Below are positions 50,280-61,099 of a stretch of 64,000 nt of DNA, one piece after another. The stretch's first letter is position 1. Every line of letters begins with the position of its first letter. This stretch comes from Adineta vaga (taxonomy: Eukaryota; Rotifera): NCBI GenBank assembly GCA_021613535.1, contig CP075496.1:4092001-4156000 (forward strand), given 5' to 3'. The notes beneath the pieces are model-generated. The model saw nothing but the letters and a program-made list of their open reading frames with translations, had not been told where the DNA came from and made no database searches. The translations under genes were made by a program, and so were the position numbers.

Positions 50280-51816
50280 TTAAAACTCATCATCCATCGG
50301 ATCACAAGCATCAAAAGAAAGACTGGAATGTACATCGACACTATCATCGAATGAATTTGTTAATGGAAAATCGAAATATTCCGTTATTTGTACCGATGGT
50401 TTATTGACTAAGAATGATGCATGGATATGATTCGTCGAAGATTCATCCAAACTAAGAGCAGAAAAAAATGTATATATATATATATCAAATAACATATACT
50501 TTTATTCATTTGACGACATAATGATTCATAAAATGAGTTTTTCTTTCTTTCTTCTTAGTATATTGATAGTTATCAAAATGAATCATTGATATTGAGAGAA
50601 AAATAACATGATACTCGTAGACGTCAGACAAGATGACTGTAAATGAAATTGGATAACTAAGAAGCAGAAAACAGTTTTGTCTGACATACATATATCGTGT
50701 TTATTCGATGAAAAGGCACACAATATGCTCTCCAAAGTTAACTTGTCATCTATAACTTTACTAGTAGGAAAATCTAGTATGGTCTCTATTTAACTTACAC
50801 TGGAGTGCTTGGTTCGAGGATAAAACAATCTGATTGAGAAAATCGAAGTGGTGAATCATTTTGTAATTCGACAACGGTTAGATTATTGTTATATCTTACA
50901 GATTGTGAATAACTCCTACAAAAAAAAACACTTTGTTGAATAAAAATGAAATTTTTTTTCATCTTCGAACCTTTTCATTCGTAGAGGTCGTCGATTCGTA
51001 GTATCACATGGTTCTTCAACTGTATATGGTAGAGGTAGAAATGGCTTTTTGAATAGATGATCGTCATTTTTTTTTGTTTTGATTTCAATCGTTTCTATAG
51101 GTTTTAAGGTTTCTTTTTCATCTTTTTGCTCTTCACTTTTCATTACGACACTTGTATTATTCAATTGCGTAGGATGAATAGGCATATATGGAACAATTTG
51201 CATAGAAAATCTTCTTCTAAAACCAAACGTATTAAGAAAATCACGTTTTTTCTTTGCCTTTGAATTCAAATTACCGTTCCAAATCATACATTTTGTTAAA
51301 AAATTCGCCTTGGAAATCATCTTTTTTCAAATTATCTTTGAACAATCGATGTAATTCATATTGTGTCTCCATTGATGATCGATTATCTTCATTAGTAATT
51401 TGTTTTTCCCTTACAAAAAACAGAAGAAATAGTCAATTCAATGAACAGAAGAAAAAAACAACTCCTTTCTTACTGATCTGTTTGTATTGTCGGATTTTCT
51501 ACAGATATTTGTAATGAAAGTGTACGCATATTTTGAATAAGTTTTTCTTCCGTGAGAAATACTTTACGTTGAGACCTAAGTCGTAAACAAAATTTTAAGT
51601 CCGAAAAGACGTTGTTTTCTTTTCTTACTCTTCGTCCAAATCACTTGCATGTACTTTACGCTTTCGACTACCATTATTTGACAAGAAATAAGAGGTACTT
51701 GAGGAGAAACTACGACAGTTATTCAAACAAACATTTCAATTTTCAAAAAAAAAAATAAACTTTTTTCTTTCTTTTTACTCGGAAATATCTGATGTAATTA
51801 GTGACGTCGAATGCAT
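50280..51816 (-). CDS. Unrecognised Ser-rich, probably nuclear protein
   Basis: Seven exons join in frame: 51816-51779, 51709-51629, 51575-51474, 51409-51275, 51216-50971, 50915-50799 and 50451-50280, giving 296 residues. All six introns are in phase 2, which is unusual. I recognise no family. Visible features are a short basic cluster GSRKRKVH followed by ASDLDE (possible nuclear signal), then RKVFLTEEKLIQNMRTLSLQ as a predicted helix, a Glu/Lys-rich middle, and an acidic, aromatic end (ITEYFDFP, FDACDPMDDEF). Most of it looks disordered. The basic stretch followed by a TEEK helix recalls short conserved motifs of host-cell-factor partner proteins, but I cannot confirm this. Coding status rests on seven consistent exons. 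Confidence 0.7.
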
Positions 51817-52301
51817 TAGAAATAAATCTGAAAAATAAATTATATATTCAGAAAGAAAAAAACAACATTTTTTCAATATGATCAATCGGTATATAACCTT
51901 TCTTTCTTACTTAGTAGCACGCACACACACACACACACACACATGTATTTATACTTGTCATATTCTATTCATCAATATTTTTCTTTTGACAGAGGGCGGA
52001 ATAGGACGGACGGATGGAAACTTTGCTTTCTACACAATATGAACTCAGACATAGATACAAAGTTAATATTATCTTTTTACAGATTGATTTAACAAGAAAA
52101 AACATTACCCTCGGAGATATTATCTCGAATCAATATACTATGTTATCTACTTGTAAAAACTGAGTTTCAACAATCTTGCGCAAGATTGAGTCATTCTTGC
52201 ATTAAAATAAAATTGTCAAAAGTATATATACATGCAAATATACCATTTCGTTTTAGTAAATTTTTTGAAAAGTAGAATAGTTTATTTTAATTTTAAATTC
52301 A
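51817..52301. other. Divergent intergenic stretch with CA repeat
   Basis: Shared upstream region of the orphan gene and the RBR ligase. It holds a (CA)n microsatellite at 51918-51943; no gene seen. Confidence 0.6.
51918..51943. repeat. (CA)n microsatellite
   Basis: A CA run of about 12 units with one GC interruption near its start is visible. Confidence 0.9.
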
Positions 52302-55277
52302 ATGGATAACGAAAAACCAAATTTAAGACCAACAAAACGAAGTAATGCACATGGAAAAAGTCTCTATTTACATTACAATCCAAATCAACCGGAGAATGAT
52401 TCATATATCTACGAAATAAAGAATAATATTGAATTCCAACAAAAAGAACCTCTTTCTGAAAAACGAAATCCATTTAGTACTCACCAACCAAATCTTATTT
52501 ACTCATTAAATAAACATCAACGATGGGAATTACTAAATGATTTGCGTCAATCTATTGCCAATCAATCGAGTTCTTCTTCGGATAATGATTCTTCAACGCA
52601 ATCGTCTTGTCAACGTCAACGAAAGACAAAGAAATCTGTACGAAAAGATGCCAATCAACATCAAGCGAAATATTGTCTATATGAATGTCATAGTGTTCGA
52701 AATGACAAACTTCAAGCTAATTGTATTGAAATTACGACTAATTTAAAAGAACAACGAACGCAAATACCTAGAAAAACTTACATGCAACAATCAAATAATA
52801 ATGTTGATGTGACTTATATTGCAGTAGTTCCACCACCGCGAGAAAAGTTTTTGAATAATATTCGAAGATCTTACGGTTCAAAAAGTATTTATTCGTTGCA
52901 TTCTTGTAATTAAATCATTTTTCTTTTGCATTTATTGTTATAGATAGAAAGATTACATTAGGTGTACAGTGTCATAAATTCGATCAAATGGAAGGGAAAT
53001 TAGATGCTGTAGAACAATTTGATAATGATGAAGATGAAGAATTATCTACAGATGATGATGATGATGAATCTGTAAACTTTTCATGTTTATTTATTTTGAA
53101 GATTCGCTTAATTTCTTTCTTTCTTTCCAGTATTATACCGTATCAAAAGATGATAAATTTCAATTGAATGATTTCATTGCAAAGCGAGCAATGTCTCATA
53201 TTCCGAAAAATTCTTCAAAATCAAAAGAGAACAAATCAATTGATTCTGAGGAAAACAATTCAGTAAAATCAACAAAAAAAATATTCTATCGACAATTCAG
53301 TAAAGATGAAGGACTTTCTAAGAAACCTGTATGTATACACATATTCAATCTTAATTCTATTGTTGAAAACTTTTATTTAGTCGAGAAAACCTAGAGAAAC
53401 AAAGGAATCGAAAGAAAATTCATCATATATAATGTCATTTTCTTTTCGTACGATATATTTACATCGATCTGACTTGGCAGTAGAATATTTATCGAAAACA
53501 TATGGAAAAGATTTCATTCATGCTCAATGTTATCCAACAAAATATATGATTTGCTTAACTGATCGTCTACGAACTCTTCAATGGACAAATAATTTCAAAA
53601 ATTTTCCTGCTCATACGTCATTGAATTGCTATTTAATAATTATTTTGAATGAAAATATCGATCGAGAAGAAAATCATTGTCAAGGACAAGTTGCTCTCAA
53701 TATGGATTTGAATGTTGAAAAGATTGAAATAACAAATTTGTCTTTATCGATTGATTCAATTTATCACATGGAAAAATTGATTAATGAAACACTTGAATTT
53801 ATTATGAAACTATCAAATCAAATATTTAAGCCCATTGATTCTGAAATTAATCAAAGAAAATTAAAAAAGAACGAAACCGATAATGAATTAAGTGATAGTG
53901 AATTTATCAATAAACAAATTCGTCAAGTGAAAATTTTAGATCAACCAAAATTCTCATCTGTAGATTTCAATAATAACATTATAGCTGATGATTACGATTT
54001 AATTCGACCAGAAATTTGCACAAACTGTTATGCGGAGATGAATGAATCAACTCCTATGACCGCATTGAAATCTTGTGGACATTGGCTATGTAATCAATGT
54101 TGGAAACAATATTTAGAAAATTCCATTCAACAAGTGAAAGTTATTCTTTGTCCAGAATGGAATTGTTGTTCCATGGTTGATGTGGGTAAGAATTATATAG
54201 GCAACATTTCTTTCATAAAGAAAGAACGAAATATTTGACTTCTATTTTTTTTCTTCAGGTACAATGTTATCTTTAGTTAATATTCGTTGTTTGAATATTT
54301 ATGAACGTAATATTGAAAAATGTCTTGTAAATTTATCTCGTTCTTATGTTACATGTCCAATTAAATCATGTTCAAATATTGTACAAATAATCGGTGCACG
54401 TATTGATCAAATACGATGTCGCTGTGGTCATCAATTTTGTATTCATTGTAAACAAGAATTACATTTTCCCGCAACATGTAGTTCGTATCAAGCATATATC
54501 GAAGAAGCAAATCGAAATGGTGATTTATTACTCAAATTTGACACGAAATGCTTAGTACGAGGTCGCAATTGTGTATCGTGTAATAATTTCATTGAAAAAA
54601 GTGGTTCGTTATTCTTTTTTTATGCTATTACTTAGTTATTAGATATTCTCTCTCTTTCTCTTGTTTAAGGTGGTTGTAATCATATGACCTGTCGATGTGG
54701 TGCTGAATTCTGCTGGCTTTGTACAGCTTATTGGAAGGATCATTATAAATCAGGTTCGTTTCATTGTCCAAAACCAGAGATTCATCTTCAAAAGAAAGTT
54801 ATTATTCGAGAACGTAATTGTCTTCGAAAACTTTATGAATATGCAATATTGCATCGATTTGAACGTAAATATGAAAATCAAGCTAAACAATTCGAACATT
54901 GCAAACGATTAGTTGGAACAATTCCATTTGATCAACCACCAAATGAATTTGATAGTTCATTTATTAAAACACAAGTGGATAAACGTGAAGCTCTTCTTCG
55001 TCACTGTTATCAAATGGTTAAATATATCAATTATCTACATCGTATTTGTGAATTTGTTGCTGTTGCAGCTGATGGTTATGGAAATAATCCGATTGAATTT
55101 GCAAATAGTTTCTCACCACTTGAAACAGTTCTCTTCAATCTAAGTCAAATATTAGAAAGTGGAAGAGGTTATAAAGCTATTGAACAATTGAATCATCTTC
55201 ATCAGACAAGTGAACGAATTATTGAACGTATTCGTCAAGTACGTCAAAGAAACTCAAATGGATATATGACATCTTAA
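52302..55277 (+). CDS. Ariadne-like RBR E3 ubiquitin ligase
   Basis: Exons 52302-52905, 52944-53071, 53131-53328, 53381-54185, 54259-54603 and 54670-55277 give 895 residues. About 450 N-terminal residues are polar and disordered (Ser/Asn runs, an acidic DDDDDE patch), with no ankyrin or UBA-like motif I can name. RING1 runs from EICTNCYAEM through CGHWLCNQCW to ILCPEWNCC; the IBR has CPIKSCSNIV and CRCGHQFCIHC; RING2 has CVSCNNFIEKSGGCNHMTC and AEFCWLC, including the Cys expected to form the ubiquitin thioester. The C-terminal helical region follows as in ariadne proteins. The family transfers ubiquitin from UBE2L3-like E2s. The first intron is only 38 bases, so the N-terminal exon joins the gene by frame but is less certain. 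Confidence 0.88.
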
Positions 55278-55457
55278 TAGAGAACAAAATTTTCTCTGTC
55301 TCGTGTTTGTTTGTTTGTTTATTATTGAAATACATATATTAACTAACCAAAAACACACACGCACACGTACATGAATGCAAGAGATACATATCTGATGAAT
55401 GTTAAGATAATAAAGCGATTATCACCGGTCGAAAGAAAAAGAAAATGAAATGTCAAT

Positions 55458-58400
55458 TCAAACAACAACTTCATAGAAGAGTTTTTTCATACGATTAGGC
55501 GTTGAATTTCCACTTGATGATTGTTGTTGATCAACTGATATCGATCGTAATGATGAATTACCATTAACTAATGGATAATGTTTTGAAGAAGATGAAGCCA
55601 TTGATGGAAAACCATAATGTGAAATTGAGGGAGGAGTATGATTTGTATTCATGTCATTCGTACCAAATAGAATATTGGTATTTTGCGTTAAACAACTAAA
55701 TTCTGATGAAGGATTAGATCCTGAACGAGAACTATTTCCACCATTATTGCTTAACCAATGTGAAGATGCACGAATCGTTGCTGTACGAGTTGCTGTACCA
55801 TCTAAAGAAAAAAAAGTTCATAGTTGAAGAAAAATTCGAATATCTACATACATGATGAACATGCATCATGAACAGAAAGTTCATCTTTTGTTTCATCACG
55901 TGCAATTAAATCGCCTAAAAATACAACAAAATAAATCATTCAATTAACATAGCACGAAATTTACCTGAATGAGAAAGTGAATTAATCGCTGTTCGTTGTT
56001 GATATTCATTCGTGGAATAATCATAAGGAGAAATGTGAGAATTAGCATTACCATACAACATATACGGATTTTGAAGACGTGGTTCAGAAATAATTCTATT
56101 GACGAAAAGAATGAAACATAATCTGCTTTTTTTCGACAGTTATTTAACTTACGGTTTAACACCTTTATCAAAATTATGAATACCAACTGAAATAAAAAAA
56201 ATACAGTATTATTGTTCAGTTCATTCGAAGAATATTTTCTCTTGCATATCAATGATTTCTTCATTTACATATCTTACTTATTAGATTATTCAAGTAAATG
56301 AAGATCAAAGATGTTTTCTTTAATTTCATACTTACATTTATTTGTTCGTTTTACATTTGATGTTAATCGTTTCTTTCTCCATCGACAACACAAAATTCCA
56401 ATAATAATCAAGATAATTAAAACAAGAAAACATGTTGTTACAACAATACCAATAATCATTGGTGCTGAACTTCGATTAGAAGAATCTATTTGGAAAAGAC
56501 AAAACAAATTCTATTTATCGAACAGAAAATTAAAGCAATAACTCTATACCTTCTTTCATTTCAATTTCTTGTCCACATATATTCAAATTCTTTTTCGAAC
56601 AGATCGATAATTTTAAAAAGGCAAAATTTTTTTCTATTATCCATTTCACACGATTATTATGTATAGATAAACATTGATTGATTGGATGATAAATATTTCC
56701 ATCGATTGATTGACGAATATTTAAACATAAATGTTCAATACTAGTTTTCATTAAACGATCATCACCAGGTAAATAATCAAAATGAAGATAATGCTCTTTT
56801 GAATTATAGGAAACAACATGTAATTGTGGTAAATCTAAATGAATACAATTAACATGAAATAATAGATGAATAAATTTCAATCAGTTATTCATACCATCTG
56901 ATGATAGAATTGACTCAAGTGTTTGTACCGGTGTTTCCATACTCCATGGACTTTCACCATAAATATTCATTGATTTAATTCGAAACATATACGAAGTTGT
57001 TTCATTAAGATCTGGTAGAAAAAAATAAAAGAGATTTTCAATTTCTTTCGATGGAAATCGATCTTTCTACCTTTAACTGTATATTCATATGTATTAAATG
57101 GTAATTGTTGATTGATAACTGTCGAATTGAATGTCGTATTTTTGTCGTATAAAGTAACTTCAATTAAAAATCGTTGTGGTCCACCACCACCATCAAATGA
57201 AGGAGAAAAATGAATTTTAAATGAAGATGATGTGACATCTGTTACACGGATATCGTGAGGTGTTTCAGGTTTACCTAGAGAAAAGAATAACAATATAATT
57301 ACAAGAAGTAAAAAAGTTTCAAGAGACTATTTTTGTCTTACATATTCAAACATACTTGAGACAGTTTCATATTAGTTCTACTCAAAAGAGCTTCATCATC
57401 ATCATCATCTTGAACAAGATGAGATTTGATGATAAACTAAAGCTTCATATTTACAACTCATCAAGCAGAAGGATAGTAGATCTGAAGAGTTCTAATGAAC
57501 CGGAAAATATGAACAGTTACATTGAGATTATCATATTTCAAAAGAAACGAACATTATTGTCAATGATAACATTTTTATTCAATCGAAATCTAATCAACCG
57601 GATCTCAAATACATATCTAATGAAGTCCGTCAACAACAAAAAAAGAAAGAAAAGAGAAAAGAAACTCAATAACTTTTAACACTTCTATCTTACCGTATCA
57701 TATCATAATGATTTCATCACTTACCTCTCGATACAATTGTATATGTCCATTCTTCTTTTCCCAATAAATTCTCAGCAATACATCGATATGAACCAAAGTC
57801 TTTATTCGTAATTTTAAGTAATTTCAGATAACATTTATCGTCAACCGTTTGATCACAATCAAGAATTTGTTCGTTTCGTTTCCAGAATATTTTTGGTTTG
57901 GGTTCACCTGAAACTCGACATGTTAATGTAATTGTTTGTCCAATTTCTGCAGCAAGTTTAGAATATGTTGTTTCTAATATTGGTCGACTTTGTACAATCA
58001 TTTCAATTGTACTTGAACCATTTTGAGTTATATTATTTTGTAAACGATTGTAAATCATACATGTATACAATCCTGAATCATTTCTTTCAACATGATCAAT
58101 TCGTAGATCAGATAATTGACTTTGTCGAACGATTTCATAACCATTTTTAAACCAAATTATTTGATATGGTAATGGATTAGCATCGACAAGACAACGAAGA
58201 CTAGTTGAATCTGATCGATTGACAATTAAACGCGATTCAATAGCACGTACACGAGGTGCATCTAAAAGAAATTCTTCGATATATTTATTTATTTCAATAT
58301 TTCATTTCACTTACATTGAACATCAAGATAAATCGATTGATTTACTTTACCAATAAGATTCTCAACTACACATGTATAAATTCCACTTTGTTCTGATGTT

Positions 58401-59577
58401 AATCGTGGTAAATAAACATTGATTTCACCTATATAACAAATGAATTTTGTTCATTTAACCGAGATTTCTCTTTCTCTCTATCTACTATTCACTTACGACT
58501 AACAATATTTGTATTATTGATTGTCCAATAGACTGTCGTAGCAGCTGGATTAGCATCTATCTGACATGTTAGTTTTTGTTCATGAGATTCAATTCCAATA
58601 ATTCGTTCTTCGTTTGATGATATTAAAAATGGTTTAGCAACAATTTTTATATACGGACGATCTATGAATTTCGAATGAAAAGAATTATCTTCACTATTCT
58701 TAGATTGAATTCTTACATTTCACATGTAAATATTTTTCCACACGAAGTGGTATTGAAAGTGCTTGATTCATAATTTGACATTCATATTTGATTTGATTGT
58801 CAAAACGACTTACATTAAATGTATAGCTTGAACTATTATCTGTCATAGATACTTGTGAATTCAGTGAACTAGAAATCAAATAGAAAAGAGAAACATTGAA
58901 GCAAAAGATAATCATTCTTATTATTGTTCATTATACGTGAGAAGTGTGCCATTGCGATACCATGTATATTGAGGTGGTGGATTTCCATTTAATGAAGAAC
59001 ATGTCAGGGTGATAATTTGATATTCTTGAATATTTTCTTCGTTAATTATTAATGATGGCATGTCAGGTTTGACTGAAGGAAGAAAAAAAAAAGAAATCGA
59101 TTATATAACAAATCTTCTTCTCCTTTGTAGAGGAAAAAATGCATCTATCATCATGATTCTTATCTTTATCAATTACGATATCTGCGATGAGGAAAGAATA
59201 ATGTATCTGATCTGTTTCTACTTACTGAGCACAACGAGATTATATTGACAAAGAATTGTTTGAGTTTCAAATGATTGACAAAGATATGTGGTTGAATCAT
59301 ATCGGTTAACTTGAGATAAATCTAACGAACTAAATTGATTTGTTAAATCGGTTTGATAGAGTTTTTCTAAATTTTTTGGAACTCTTCCATTGATAGATAT
59401 GATTAAATCATCATTATCATCGTTGGTACGTAATTTTTTCCATTGAATTATATTTTCTTTGGGAGAAAAATTTCGAGGAAATTGACAACGAAATTGCACA
59501 TGTTCACCATGTGTTACTGTCATATTTTCCAATCGAAGAAAAGCAGAAGCTAATAAAAGAAGAAGAAAAACAATCAT
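55458..59577 (-). CDS. Five-Ig, FN3 transmembrane adhesion receptor with PDZ-type tail
   Basis: Fourteen exons: 59577-59226, 59072-58937, 58868-58717, 58661-58497, 58428-58315, 58261-57725, 57274-57071, 57011-56895, 56834-56550, 56485-56336, 56186-56153, 56095-55965, 55914-55852 and 55801-55458; 927 residues. A signal peptide (MIVFLLLLLASAF) precedes five Ig domains, each with paired Cys (FRCQF/YLCQS, LTCSS/YECQI, LTCQI/YTCVV, LRCLV/YTCMI, LTCRV/YRCIA). An FN3 domain (TPHDIRVTDV to NIYGESPWS) and a further beta-rich segment follow, then a transmembrane helix (about IIGIVVTTCFLVLIILI) with a basic stop-transfer stretch. The cytoplasmic tail is Ser-rich and ends EVVV, a hydrophobic PDZ-ligand-like end. 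The layout resembles IGSF9/Turtle and nephrin/Echinoid; which one is not clear. Confidence 0.9.
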
Positions 59578-59856
59578 GATTAATAAGTAAAACTAACAAG
59601 CAAATTTACATTGATTGATAAAAATAAAAATAAAAATGATCAAATAATTGTACGACATGTTGTTTTCAATTGTTATTCGTCTTCTGAGCTTTGTACGTCC
59701 GACGGGTTAGTCAACAATCGTCATTCTCTTCTTATGATTGTTTTTCGATCTGACAATGTATAAATTGTTCGATATATATACGTATAGATGGATGCACTAC
59801 AGTGCACTCTCGTTCTTCTTTTCTTTTATTCTAAAATACAAACAATAAACGTTCAC

Positions 59857-59879
59857 ATATATATATATATATATATATA
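59857..59879. repeat. (AT)n microsatellite
   Basis: Over ten AT units upstream of the Ig-receptor gene. Confidence 0.9.
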
Positions 59880-61072
59880 CACGTATGTATGAATTGAATG
59901 AATGTCTCGTCTTTCTCTCACTTCACTAACTTCCGATCTCTTTTTCTCTCGTCGATAATATCAAGCAAAGGACTTTTCAAGCGAAAGGAGAAAGACAGAG
60001 AGAGAGAAAAGGTGATGATGAACGACAATTTGTACATTTCTTCTTTTCGCACATCAAGAAAAAGAAAAAAAAGCTAACGTCGGTCATTTTCAATCATAGA
60101 GCCTGTCCAATAGCCAGCGGGGATGGTTTGAAGTGCATATGACTATCTCAATGCGAGATCGAATCCAACCCTTATTCAATTACCTGTTGTGTCGTCGTCA
60201 GATGGACTGTCTAACTGATGATGAACATTCGAGCATGGATAATTTTCCTTTAGGCATTATACAGATGTTATCGAAGGGAAAAGAAGCTTTACCACGTAAT
60301 CATAAGCTTTTTCTCTTCTGTATATATATATATATATATATGTTCATAGATGCAAGGAAACACACGTTCTCAATAAACGACAGGAGGACCACAACTACAT
60401 CGTCAAATTAGCCGTCTCTGTATGCATAACGTATGTTAGATGACATAACTGTTCTTTCATAAGTCTATTCTACTGTCAATTATCGTTTTGGCACCTGTTG
60501 TTGACATATTTAAAAGATTGAATGAAAAGACAATTGTTCTCGAAATGAAACACCTTTGTCAAAAAATCAAGGAAGGAATGACTTTTTGTCAGAAAGTCTA
60601 ATATTTATTTATTTATTTTGTCAGATGGTGAAGAGAAAAATGATTAAAGAAGAATAATAATTATGTTAGGAAAAAGGCACATGGCATTTCGAATATTAAC
60701 ATACCCAGGATATCTTCATCAACGAGTAGACATGTTTGAATCAATTAGATATTGAATAAGGAGGAGAAAATAGATGGTTCTCGTTTTCATCATGATGACC
60801 ACTCGAAGAGGTTGTATGCCGTAAGGGCTAAAAGAACTCCTGTCAATCAGCATCAATATGAAGAGAGACGGCGGAAAGATAAAATTCACTATAGACATAT
60901 ACACAGATGTTAGATTCAAATAATTGAACTCCAGCACTACTGAGACGATTTGCTCATTTGTAATCAAGTTGGTTATAGAAGACGAAATGAATTGAAGCAA
61001 AACATAGAATAGATAATTTGATCGAATATAATCAAGTGGAATTTTAAATAAATGACGATGAAGAAAAAAAAG

Positions 61073-61099
61073 GAGGAGAAGAAGAAGAAGAAGAAGAAG
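61073..61099. repeat. (GAA)n-rich purine run
   Basis: Consecutive GGA/GAA units are visible. Confidence 0.85.

Noticed and set aside
60133-60411. ORF of 92 codons
   Set aside because: Contains a TA microsatellite and no recognisable motif.
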